From the NCBI GenBank assembly GCA_045591175.1, contig JAZNSI010000026.1:1-64000 (forward strand): a stretch of 64,000 bases of DNA. Direction: 5' to 3'. The DNA is from UBA11524 sp045591175. Its GTDB lineage: Bacteria; Bacillota; Clostridia; Christensenellales; Aristaeellaceae. Position 1 is the stretch's first letter. Every line of letters starts with the position of its first letter. Below, piece after piece: positions 33,171 to 41,103 of this stretch. The translations under genes were made by a program, and so were the position numbers. The notes below the pieces were generated by a model. It was not told where the DNA came from, searched no databases, and saw only the letters and a list, made by a program, of their open reading frames with translations.

Positions 33171-34023
33171 CGTACATCAGCTCACCCTCTACCGCCTTCT
33201 TGAAGCGCATCATATCCGTGCCATAGACGTTCTTGTCGTACTGCTTGGCAGCGGAGCGCATCTCCAGCCGGGTGCCGCGCTCCAGCACGCCGGTCATGTC
33301 CGTCTTTTCCAGCATGCTGTAAATACGGGCCTTGGCCACGTTGCTGCCCTCTTCGGTTGTGGTCAGCAGCACAGCAATGGTGCCGCGGTCATCAATGCAG
33401 TACACACGGTCCTCAGCGCGGACGTTGTTCTGCACCACCTCCGCCAGGCGCCGCAGGAGCTCGGAATACCGGGCCGCCGGCAGCATCCGGCGCAGCTCGC
33501 CCTCATAGCGCATCTGGGTGATGAACAGCGTCAGGGGCAGATCGTTGCGGTAGCAGTAGTGCACCATGATCTGCAGATCGCGGTACAGCGCGCGCAGGTT
33601 GTACAGGCCCGTGGTCTCGTCGATCAGCACCTGCTCCTCCACCTGACGGCGCAGCAGCGCGTTCTCAGCATTGATGCTGCGCACGCTCGCCTCGTACAGG
33701 GAGGCCGCCAGCACGCCGATCAGGGGCATGGGGATCAGCACATAATCCATCACGTAGAAGCTGTCGCCCCGCATGTAGAACGCGTAGAGCTTCCACGCCA
33801 CCCACACGCAGGTGACCATGCCGCCCAGCGCCAGGCCGGAGTTGCGCCGGCCCAGGTAGCTGACCAGCACCGCCGCATCCGCGCAGAAGAACAGCACCAG
33901 ATACGCGGTCACATTCTCCTTGGCGGACATCGCCAGCAGCACTGCCTGGGCAAAGGCCCACAGCAGGAGCAGCAGCATGGACAGATCGCGGCTCAGGGAA
34001 GCATCATGCCGCTTGTTATTCAT
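33163..34023 (-). CDS. Membrane protein with degenerate GGDEF domain, probable c-di-GMP receptor (PelD/PssE-like)
   Basis: 286 residues with about four N-terminal membrane helices (about 12-110), a short coiled linker, then a GGDEF-fold domain (about 130-285) beginning IDETTGLYNLRAL. At the active site GGDEF is replaced by DDRGT (211-215), so cyclase activity is unlikely. The inhibitory-site motif RxxD is kept as RAED (202-205), at exactly the usual nine-residue offset. PelD of Pseudomonas, and PssE of Listeria as I recall it, bind c-di-GMP in this way and switch on a polysaccharide synthase. I infer the same for the GT2 enzyme here. ATG 34023 follows AAGGAG; an ATG at 34050 lies inside the previous gene. 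Confidence 0.85.
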   Translation of the reverse strand: MNNKRHDASLSRDLSMLLLLLWAFAQAVLLAMSAKENVTAYLVLFFCADAAVLVSYLGRRNSGLALGGMVTCVWVAWKLYAFYMRGDSFYVMDYVLIPMPLIGVLAASLYEASVRSINAENALLRRQVEEQVLIDETTGLYNLRALYRDLQIMVHYCYRNDLPLTLFITQMRYEGELRRMLPAARYSELLRRLAEVVQNNVRAEDRVYCIDDRGTIAVLLTTTEEGSNVAKARIYSMLEKTDMTGVLERGTRLEMRSAAKQYDKNVYGTDMMRFKKAVEGELMYDV

Positions 34024-34030
34024 CCGATCC

Positions 34031-35560
34031 TCACTCCTTGTCAACATCAATGATCTTCAGCTTGTGCAGCACCTCGGAGAGGAACAGCACCACCAGTATG
34101 TCAATAAATACGCTCATCATGAAGCTCTGCCGCACCAGCAGGCTGTCGCCGGACATGATCAGCACCGTCAGCAGCTGCGCGATCGCAAAGACGATCAGCA
34201 GCAGGCACATCATGGTGAACACCTTCTCGGCCTCGCCCTCGGGGGTGTCATCCTTGCTGCCGCGGCGGAAGAAAATCAGCGCCGCGCCCAGCATCAGGAA
34301 CAAACCCGCGGTCTTGGGGGCACTCTGCTCCTTGAAGGTCGACCAGATCGACATCATCGGCGATTTCGCCCTGGGGGGAAGCCCCATGCTGCGCTCATAG
34401 TTGCCGCTGAAATCCGAGCGGGTGATGAAAGCGCTGTGGGCGCCCACGTCGAACAGGCTCACCAGATCCAGCGGGTGGGTGATGTAGTACAGCGCCACCT
34501 CACCCGTGTCGTACTGATCCAGGAAGCCCTCGTCCAGCACGTCGGAATAGATGTCCGCCGCAGGGAAGCTCTGGGCAGCGTAGTTATCCGTCAGCACGCT
34601 GTACCGGGGCTCAATGCCGAAGAACTCAAGGGCCTCCTCCGGGTTGTCCGACTGGAACAGCACGCCGCGGGTCATCTGGTCGTGTTTCTCCACCTTGGTC
34701 TGGGTTTCCAGCATGTGGGTGCCATTCACCACGCTGACGAAGCACAGCAGCACCGCCGCGATCAGGTAAGCTGTGCGGTGGATGACGTCGGTCTTGCGCC
34801 GCATCAGCAGCCAGTAGGCCATGGAGAACACGATGCTGGCCAGCGCGTAGTAGTTGTTCAGCTCCATCAGCAGCCAGCAGACCGCCAGGATGCTCATCTG
34901 GGGCAGCCAGGCGTCCTTCTTCCAGGGGATCAGGAACGCGGCGTCCACCAGCAGGATCAGCAATATCAGCTCCCAGGGCTGGGTGTAGAACGATGCGAAG
35001 CGCACCACGATGGTCATGTCGCCGAAGATCACCACGCTGACGATGGCCAGCGTCAAGCCTTCGGAGTACATGCGCACCCGGCTGAGCACGCCCCTGAACA
35101 TGGGGAACAGCACCACCAGGTAAAGCACCATGTAAATGGCCGCCAGCACGCGGATATCGAACACGCCGTCCTGACCGGTGATCACCTCGTCCAGCCAGAT
35201 GGCGAAGCGGATGGTTCCTTCCAGCAGATGGGGCGTGGTATTCGGCGTCCAGCCGTCCGGCGCGATGAGGTACAGCCGGTCATAATAGCTGAAGTAGGGA
35301 TCCTCTGCGTCCGGATCGAAGGGCGCCAGCCCCACATCCGCCATCACGCTGTCCAGGCTGCCGTCATTGGACAGGCCCAAATACGGCGGCAGCAGCAGGA
35401 TGACGGTCATAATAACCGCCAGCACGCCCAGGGCCGCCAGCGCCAGATGGGCCGGACGGTACTGGTTGCGCATCCGCCGGTCAAAGCGGCGCACCAGCCC
35501 GGTGATAAACAGCCAGCCCTTTTTGATCAGGCCGACCAGCTTCATCAGCCATCGCAGCAT
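34031..35560 (-). CDS. Polytopic membrane protein of unknown function, single-unit relative of the 988-residue protein
   Basis: 509 residues with about ten membrane segments. It matches each half of the protein at 20833-23799: N-terminal LLPPYLGLSNDGSLDSVM resembles LLTPSHIGGVNNGDFGRMM there. The central FQSDNPEEALEFFG (about 303-316) resembles the AEDPEAALAELG motif, and YYITHPLDLVSLFD resembles YYLRHPKDLLIMLD. No catalytic residue set is recognised; a GT-C-like transferase is possible. It is the second gene of the operon, between the Trx-GH8 gene and the receptor. ATG 35560 follows GAAGGAGGG. Confidence 0.8.
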   Translation of the reverse strand: MLRWLMKLVGLIKKGWLFITGLVRRFDRRMRNQYRPAHLALAALGVLAVIMTVILLLPPYLGLSNDGSLDSVMADVGLAPFDPDAEDPYFSYYDRLYLIAPDGWTPNTTPHLLEGTIRFAIWLDEVITGQDGVFDIRVLAAIYMVLYLVVLFPMFRGVLSRVRMYSEGLTLAIVSVVIFGDMTIVVRFASFYTQPWELILLILLVDAAFLIPWKKDAWLPQMSILAVCWLLMELNNYYALASIVFSMAYWLLMRRKTDVIHRTAYLIAAVLLCFVSVVNGTHMLETQTKVEKHDQMTRGVLFQSDNPEEALEFFGIEPRYSVLTDNYAAQSFPAADIYSDVLDEGFLDQYDTGEVALYYITHPLDLVSLFDVGAHSAFITRSDFSGNYERSMGLPPRAKSPMMSIWSTFKEQSAPKTAGLFLMLGAALIFFRRGSKDDTPEGEAEKVFTMMCLLLIVFAIAQLLTVLIMSGDSLLVRQSFMMSVFIDILVVLFLSEVLHKLKIIDVDKE

Positions 35561-35586
35561 ACCGCAGCCCTCCTTCCATGTCGTTC

Positions 35587-37191
35587 TTATTTCGTGATAT
35601 CCAGCGCCGCCCAGGCGAGCATGGCCTCCAGCTCGTCGAAGGTGAAATGCTCCTCAGCGGACACATTGCCATAGCCGCCGATCATCGCCGGGTCGAAGCT
35701 GCGCCTGCGCTCCATGCGCTCCAGCGCCAGCTGCACCAGGCGATCCCGGCCCGCCGCCGCGCCGATCTGCACCAGCAGAGCGTAGGTGGCATTCGATTCA
35801 TAGTCATACCCCGGCAGCACCTTGCCGTCCGCGCCATAGCGGGCATATACCGGCCCGGCAGCCAGGGTGTTTTCCAGCCAGTCCAGCGTCTCAGGGAAGA
35901 CGACCTCCGCCCGCACCGCGTTGAGCACCGCCACGCAGGCTTCGTTCATCTGCACCACATCGCCGGAGTAGGTCTTTTTCTTCGCATCATAGCGGGTGTG
36001 ATAAAGGGGCAGCGCCTCACTGATGAGACTTTCCGGCGCGCTGAGCAGCGTCCGGGCCGCCTGGGCCGCCTCCGTCCAGCGGGGATCATAGGCTGCAGCA
36101 GCCTCCATGGCTGCCACGTCCATGTAGCACAGCGTGACGGTATCCGCCGCGTTTTTTCCCTTGAGGGAAGCAAAGTCCCGCATGAGCCCATCCCGCACGC
36201 AGCGGTCGTAAAGAGTCTTCGCCCGGGCCGCGGCCTCATGGCCGTAAAGCCCCCAGCGTTTGTCCGCCAGCGCCAGCGCCTCCACGATGCGCAGATCGTC
36301 CAGCGCCGCGTTGACCTCCGACATCTTGCCGTCCACCCGCCAGGCCGTCAGCCCGCCTGCGGACATGCCGTCCCGCACCGCGCGCCACACCCGGTCGAAG
36401 GTTTCCTGATCGCCGGTCTGCGCCGCCCAGAGCATCAGCAGCCCCTGAGATTCCGACAGCAGCGTCTGTCCCGGCACGACCTGGCCATCCATGACCCGGT
36501 AGCCGGAAGCGACCAGCCCTGCGGGCGTCGTCAGCCGCGATTCCAGGAAGCGCAGCGTCTGCCGGTCGGGGGATCTGACATAGTTCAGCAGCGCGGATAT
36601 TTCCGCTGCATCCGGTGCACCCTTGGCGGTGTACACCACCCGGCCCTCGGCGTCCAGGATCGCCACGGAGGGGACCCAGTGCAGCCCCAGCGCCGTGTAC
36701 AGCGCTGCGTCCGGATCCATGAGGGTGGTTTCGGCAAGCGCCAGCTGCTGTAGTGCAGCCTCGGCGGCCTCGCGGTTATCCTCCCTTACGCCCTCCCGGC
36801 AAACCAGATGGACCGCCGCGCCGCTGCTGCGGGCCGACTGCGCCGCCAGGGCGAAATCCCCGGCAAGGTATTCCTTGCAGTCCCCGCACCAGCTCGACCA
36901 GAAGATCAGTACCGTCTCCCGGCCCCGGAAGGCTTCCAGCGGCACCGCATTCCCCTGCCCGTCCGTCAGCATCCCCTGAGGGATGGTGTACAGCACGCTT
37001 CTGTCCGGCTCAAAGTCCTGAGAGGTCAGCAGCTTGGGGGTGGCCGTGGGCATGGGGGATTCCACCGGCAGAGGGGGCTCCTCCACGGGCGGCGTCATCA
37101 GTGCCCAGCCGATATACCCCATCGCACCCAGTAGCAAAAGGATCAGCAGCACCAGCACCGCGAGCAGCATTTTGTATGCCTTGCGATCCAT
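35587..37191 (-). CDS. Membrane-anchored thioredoxin-like domain fused to a GH8-like glycoside hydrolase
   Basis: 534 residues and first gene of the operon. Residues 8-31 are a membrane anchor, then a Pro-rich spacer. A thioredoxin/TlpA-like domain (about 55-205) has WCGDC at 101-105 and a cis-Pro loop HWVPS. The remaining ~330 residues look like an (alpha/alpha)6 GH8 hydrolase: SESQGLLMLWAA (Glu247 as candidate acid) and ALDDLRIVEALALADKRWG (Asp298/Asp299 as candidate base region), as in BcsZ-type endoglucanases. Cellulose and Pss-type operons often include such a trimming enzyme. The thioredoxin fusion is unusual. I chose ATG 37191, after AAAGGGGG; the frame is open to 37332 but without a ribosome site. 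Confidence 0.8.
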   Translation of the reverse strand: MDRKAYKMLLAVLVLLILLLLGAMGYIGWALMTPPVEEPPLPVESPMPTATPKLLTSQDFEPDRSVLYTIPQGMLTDGQGNAVPLEAFRGRETVLIFWSSWCGDCKEYLAGDFALAAQSARSSGAAVHLVCREGVREDNREAAEAALQQLALAETTLMDPDAALYTALGLHWVPSVAILDAEGRVVYTAKGAPDAAEISALLNYVRSPDRQTLRFLESRLTTPAGLVASGYRVMDGQVVPGQTLLSESQGLLMLWAAQTGDQETFDRVWRAVRDGMSAGGLTAWRVDGKMSEVNAALDDLRIVEALALADKRWGLYGHEAAARAKTLYDRCVRDGLMRDFASLKGKNAADTVTLCYMDVAAMEAAAAYDPRWTEAAQAARTLLSAPESLISEALPLYHTRYDAKKKTYSGDVVQMNEACVAVLNAVRAEVVFPETLDWLENTLAAGPVYARYGADGKVLPGYDYESNATYALLVQIGAAAGRDRLVQLALERMERRRSFDPAMIGGYGNVSAEEHFTFDELEAMLAWAALDITK

Positions 37192-37330
37192 GTGCAGCCC
37201 CCTTTCACGCCCTGCGGCAGTTTGTACTTTCGCTGTATTTTCGTCAAACGACGGCCGCTCGCTTTTCCGCCGCCGTTCCGGCAACGTTTTCAGCGTTTTC
37301 GGCATCGTTTTCAGGGGTTGCTCCATTCGC

Positions 37331-37362
37331 AAAAAACGGCATGAAATCCGGTGATTTCATGC
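37331..37362 (-). terminator. Hairpin with T run in the leader of the exopolysaccharide operon (possible attenuator)
   Basis: GCATGAAATC and GATTTCATGC form a perfect 10-bp stem with a 4-base loop (37339-37362), followed on the minus strand by CG and six Ts. It lies about 20 bases after the predicted transcript start and about 140 bases before the first gene. As drawn it would stop most transcripts unless relieved. Confidence 0.65.
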
Positions 37363-37387
37363 ATTCGGCAAGCATTTCCCCAGCATG

Positions 37388-37416
37388 AATATAACATAAT
37401 TACCGGCGAATGTCTA
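37388..37416 (-). promoter_or_regulatory. Promoter of the 11-gene exopolysaccharide operon
   Basis: Minus strand: -35 TAGACA (37411-37416), 17-base spacer, -10 TATATT (37388-37393); each hexamer matches consensus at five of six positions. No other convincing promoter was seen upstream of the operon. Confidence 0.75.
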
Positions 37417-37420
37417 CATT

Positions 37421-37441
37421 ATATGTTGTTTTTCATATGTT
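37421..37441. promoter_or_regulatory. Direct repeat next to the exopolysaccharide promoter, candidate operator
   Basis: ATATGTT occurs at 37421-37427 and again at 37435-37441, 14 bases apart, just upstream of the -35 box. An activator or repressor site is possible. This is inference from position only. Confidence 0.35.
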
Positions 37442-37517
37442 TCTTTTTCCCAAATCGCATTTGTCCATTCTGGTATGTATCCGATGCGTAAAATCCAAGT
37501 GTAAAAGGGCAAACAAC

Positions 37518-37546
37518 TTGACGCAAACCGGCAAATGCGGTAAAAT
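37518..37546 (+). promoter_or_regulatory. Promoter of the PAS-GGDEF cyclase gene
   Basis: -35 TTGACG (37518-37523), 17-base spacer, -10 TAAAAT (37541-37546). It is divergent from the exopolysaccharide promoter, with about 100 bases between the two -35 boxes. The 414-base gap 37192-37605 thus holds two promoters, a leader hairpin and a direct repeat, and no gene. Confidence 0.8.
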
Positions 37547-37605
37547 ATATTTCATCTGTGAAAGTCATGATTCATTACCGATTTGCCATATAAAGGAGCC
37601 TGCCT

Positions 37606-38967
37606 ATGAACTCCAACACGAATACTCCCCCTGCCGGAGACGACCGTCGTCATCGGGCCGAGCTGATCTTCTCCGCCTCCTACCATCTGCTCAAGCATTC
37701 CCGCGAGAAGATCTTTATCAAGGACAAGGACCTGATCTACCGCGCCGCGTCCACCAAGTTTGCCCAGATGGCCGGCTGGGAGCAGGAATCCGACCTGATC
37801 GGCAAGACGGATTTCGACATTTTCGCCGACCAGGAGCTGGCCCAGCGCTATCGCGAGGACGACCTGAAGCTGATCGCGCAGCAGACCGACCTGATCGACT
37901 ACGTGGAGCCCATCACCGAAAAGGATGGCCGGCCCCGCTACGCCTCCACGTCCAAGTTCATCCTCCGGGATGACAATGGGGAATTCATCGGGCTGGTGGG
38001 CGTTTCCAAGGACATCACCATGGAGTACTACCTCCTGCGCAACCGCGTGCGCGAGCTGGAATACCTCTTCACCCTGCCCCACGACGTCTATTTCGCCGCC
38101 TATATGGACATCGATGACTGGCGTATCGTCAGCGAGCATCACCAGTCCGTCAACGGCTTTGATTTCGCTTACCACGGCAGCATCGACACCCTGGTCATGA
38201 ACGCCTACGCCCGCATGGCGGACAGCAACGTTCCCGCCTACGACTTCTTCCGGAGCTTCACCCCCGACAGGCTGACCGCCCTGTACCACAGCGGCGAACG
38301 GGAAATGGTGCTGGAATACCAGCGCTACGTCACCATGGGCGAGACTCGCTGGGTGCGCGACGAGATCCACTTCCTGGAGGACGCCATCAGCGGCCACCTG
38401 TGCATGATGCTGGTCGTGCGCGACGTACAGCAGCGCAAGCTGGACGAGGCGGAACAGATCCGCCTGGCGGACAGCGATGAAGTGACGGGGCTGCTCAACC
38501 GCAAGGCCACCATGCAGCTCATCCGCGAGCGGCTGGCCCAGTCCGTTCCCGGCGAGCAGCACGCGCTGTTTATGATCGATGCGGACTATTTCAAGGACGT
38601 CAACAACACCTACGGCCATCAGGCAGGCGATCAGGCGCTGGCGGATTTCGCCAAGGCCATCGCCGGCAGCTTCCGCTCCACGGATGTGGTCGGCCGCATC
38701 GGCGGCGACGAGTTCTTCGTCCTGATGACCAATGTGCCGGACCGCGTCACGGTGGAAAGCAAGGCCAACGCGCTGCTGACCGCCCTGCGCGGCGTGCATT
38801 ACGAGCAGATCTACCTTTCCGCCAGCATCGGCATCTGCTTCTACCCCTGTGACGCCACCAGGCTGGATGACATGTACGGCCTGTCAGACAAGGCCATGTA
38901 CGCCATCAAGGATGCAGGCCGCAACGGCATCTGCTTTGTTTCGGACCTCATGGGCCGCCAGCGCTGA
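37606..38967 (+). CDS. PAS-domain diguanylate cyclase
   Basis: 453 residues, no membrane helix, so a soluble sensor. Two PAS-like regions (about 20-140 and 150-280) precede a GGDEF domain starting DEVTGLLNRKATM. The active-site motif is intact, GGDEF at 366-370, and the product-inhibition site RSTD (357-360) is in place. It should make c-di-GMP from two GTP in response to an unknown small ligand or redox cue. It is divergent from the exopolysaccharide operon, whose degenerate GGDEF protein is the likely receiver. The start is firm (AAAGGAG before ATG 37606). No EAL or HD-GYP phosphodiesterase is present in the window. Confidence 0.93.
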   Translation: MNSNTNTPPAGDDRRHRAELIFSASYHLLKHSREKIFIKDKDLIYRAASTKFAQMAGWEQESDLIGKTDFDIFADQELAQRYREDDLKLIAQQTDLIDYVEPITEKDGRPRYASTSKFILRDDNGEFIGLVGVSKDITMEYYLLRNRVRELEYLFTLPHDVYFAAYMDIDDWRIVSEHHQSVNGFDFAYHGSIDTLVMNAYARMADSNVPAYDFFRSFTPDRLTALYHSGEREMVLEYQRYVTMGETRWVRDEIHFLEDAISGHLCMMLVVRDVQQRKLDEAEQIRLADSDEVTGLLNRKATMQLIRERLAQSVPGEQHALFMIDADYFKDVNNTYGHQAGDQALADFAKAIAGSFRSTDVVGRIGGDEFFVLMTNVPDRVTVESKANALLTALRGVHYEQIYLSASIGICFYPCDATRLDDMYGLSDKAMYAIKDAGRNGICFVSDLMGRQR

Positions 38968-38986
38968 CCCTTCCCTTCCCCTCATC

Positions 38987-39026
38987 AAAACGCCGCCGGC
39001 TGCGCATTGCTCCGGCGGCTTGTTTT
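38987..39026. terminator. Bidirectional terminator between convergent GGDEF genes
   Basis: GCCGCCGG (38992-38999) and CCGGCGGC (39012-39019) form an 8-bp GC stem, with AAAA on the left and TTTT on the right. The right arm flank overlaps the stop codon of the minus-strand gene at 39025. Confidence 0.8.
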
Positions 39027-40893
39027 ATTGATGCCTGCTCTTCTTCAGGTCCTTGTCGATATACATCTGGTAGTCTGCCAGGCGCATGAAATCGCCGATC
39101 TCTTCTTCCGTCTGGGGGATGGCGGCATATACGCCCACGCCAGCCTCGATTTCGCAGCACCAGGGATCCTCCCGGTTGAACCGCTCCATCTCCTTTTCAA
39201 GCACCTGGCGCAGATGCATGGCGTCTGCCTCGTCCTCCACCATGCCCGCCACGAGGAATTCGTCGCCGCTGATGTGGACGCAGGTCATGTTGTACTTCTC
39301 CAGGCACTTGATCATGCAGCTCATGCGGCAGATGGCCGCGTCGCCCATGTGGTGGCCAAAATTGTCGTTGATGTACTTCATGTTGTTGGCGTCCAGGCTG
39401 ATGATGCCAAAGCACCGCTGCTCGCGAACTGCCTGGCGGAACACCGGCATCACCACCCGCTCGAAACCGCGGCGGTTGTACAATCCGGTCAACACATCAT
39501 GGATGGACATGTCCTCCAGCGCCTCGGCGTAGGCACGCACCGTGGCGTGCAGGGACATGCTGCTCAGGGCTGCAGACAAAAGCGTCAGCAGCGCATAGAG
39601 CGCGTAGCCCGCCGCGTGCGCCATATCAAACACCACATAGCCAAAGCCACGGTCAGCGGAATACAGTGGGGAGAACACCAGCGCCAGGGGCTGGTCCCGC
39701 TCCTGATCCAGCAGCGGCAGCAGCCTTTGGGTCGCGAAGCGCTGCTGAGGATAGCGCCGTCCCGCGCTCCAGCTGCACAGCAGCAGCATTTCCTCCGGGA
39801 AGCGATCTTCGCGCCCCGCCTCCGCCTTCAGGAATTCCGGATCCACGCAGACATGCATCTGCTTGGCCTTCCAGTTGCGCGCAAACTCCTCGATGCGATC
39901 CCCCACGGCCGCGACGTCCATCATGCCGGACATGCCGCTGAAGAAGCCTGCGCCCTTGAGCAGCGTCTGCTCCACGCCGCGCCGTTCCGAGCTCAGCAGC
40001 CGCACATACTTGGAGGCCTGCACGCCATTGAAGGGACAGCCGCAGCTGTCACCATAAACGATGCTGGTCGGCATCATATAGGCAGGCTTTTCAGGCTTGC
40101 CGTTTTTCATCCAGTCAACCAGTACATTGACGGCGAGCTTGCCCGCCTCCTGCACAGGGCGATTGATGGTCGTCAATCCGCGGCCGACAGCCTCATTCCG
40201 GGCGTCAAAACCGGTGACCGCCACTTCCTCCGGAATGCGCACGCCCTTCTCCCGCAGCCGTTCCACCACGCCAAAGGCCATATCGTCGTTTCCGCAGACG
40301 ATCACCTCCGGCAGCGGCTTACCACGGGCCAGCAGCTTATCTGCCGCCATGCGCCCGCCCTCGCGGACCCAGCGGCCATCAAAGATCGCATCCGCCGGCA
40401 GATTGGCGCCATACTCCGCGATCACCTGCCGGGCCACATTGGCCCGGTTGTCCGCCACGCTGACGCCCACAGGGCCGGTAACCATCGCAAATTCCCGCAT
40501 GCCGTGGTTTTCCAGCAGATGAACCATCAGCTCACGCACGCTGCTGTCGTCATCAAAGGTGATGCTGACGCTCTGGCCCCACTGGCTGTCCACGGTGACC
40601 AGCGGCATATCCGGGTACTGGCTCAGCATCCGCAGGATCTGTTCGCTGCATTCCTCCGTGGGGATGGTCTCCAGCAACAGCACCACGCCGTCAAAATCCG
40701 CCAGGTTGGGCAAATTGAAGATGGCCCGCTCGCCCTTGTCATTGCGTTCAAAGCCATCGGCATGGCCCTGGCAGTTGAAAATGCACAGATCCACATCATT
40801 TTCCTGGGATGCGCTGTGCATGCCCCAGGTAAAGCCCTGCTGGTATTCCTGATCCACGCCAGCCATCAGGGCTGCAATTCGTTTCCTTCTCAT
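39025..40893 (-). CDS. Cytoplasmic LacI-type sugar-sensor domain fused to a diguanylate cyclase domain
   Basis: 622 residues. The N-terminal ~290 are a periplasmic-binding-protein-like (LacI/RbsB) sensor: RIAALMAGVDQEYQQGFTWG, VTVDSQWGQSVSITFDD, VICGNDDMAFGVVERLREKG and VAVTGFDARNEA. There is no HTH before it and no signal peptide or membrane helix, so it should sense a cytoplasmic sugar or nucleotide-like ligand. After a middle helical region, a GGDEF domain starts IHDVLTGLYNRRGFE. The motif reads SGDEF (542-546), a variant that can be active; the RxxD inhibitory site is absent. I chose ATG 40893, where the sensor fold begins. The frame is open to 40944. It has its own consensus promoter. 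Confidence 0.88.
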   Translation of the reverse strand: MRRKRIAALMAGVDQEYQQGFTWGMHSASQENDVDLCIFNCQGHADGFERNDKGERAIFNLPNLADFDGVVLLLETIPTEECSEQILRMLSQYPDMPLVTVDSQWGQSVSITFDDDSSVRELMVHLLENHGMREFAMVTGPVGVSVADNRANVARQVIAEYGANLPADAIFDGRWVREGGRMAADKLLARGKPLPEVIVCGNDDMAFGVVERLREKGVRIPEEVAVTGFDARNEAVGRGLTTINRPVQEAGKLAVNVLVDWMKNGKPEKPAYMMPTSIVYGDSCGCPFNGVQASKYVRLLSSERRGVEQTLLKGAGFFSGMSGMMDVAAVGDRIEEFARNWKAKQMHVCVDPEFLKAEAGREDRFPEEMLLLCSWSAGRRYPQQRFATQRLLPLLDQERDQPLALVFSPLYSADRGFGYVVFDMAHAAGYALYALLTLLSAALSSMSLHATVRAYAEALEDMSIHDVLTGLYNRRGFERVVMPVFRQAVREQRCFGIISLDANNMKYINDNFGHHMGDAAICRMSCMIKCLEKYNMTCVHISGDEFLVAGMVEDEADAMHLRQVLEKEMERFNREDPWCCEIEAGVGVYAAIPQTEEEIGDFMRLADYQMYIDKDLKKSRHQ

Positions 40894-40958
40894 GCGCTGT
40901 GCATTCCTTCCGCTTACCCGCGACGTTGATGTTTCCCAATTCAATGGGATTCCTGCAT

Positions 40959-40987
40959 ATTATACCATCCCTTACGAAAAAAAGCAA
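40959..40987 (-). promoter_or_regulatory. Promoter of the LacI-sensor-GGDEF gene
   Basis: Minus strand: -35 TTGCTT (40982-40987), 17-base spacer, -10 TATAAT (40959-40964). The leader of about 60 bases contains CCCATTGAATTGGG, an 8-of-14 dyad that could be an operator. Confidence 0.82.
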
Positions 40988-41062
40988 ATCATTTTCGGAA
41001 ATTTTTATCCATTTACCGGCCATATTAGACATGTTCTTTGTGCGCTATACGCAGACACACAG

Positions 41063-41092
41063 AAAACGGCATGACCGTAATGGCCATGCCGC
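41063..41092 (-). terminator. Terminator of valS
   Basis: CGGCATGACC and GGCCATGCCG form a near-perfect stem (41068-41091) with loop gtaat. AAAA on its left gives a T run on the minus strand. It lies 12 bases after the valS stop. Confidence 0.85.
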
Positions 41093-41103
41093 CTTATATT
41101 CGA

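Noticed and set aside
39025..40893. LacI-family transcription factor
   Set aside because: The protein begins at the sensor fold with no helix-turn-helix, and its C terminus is a GGDEF domain.
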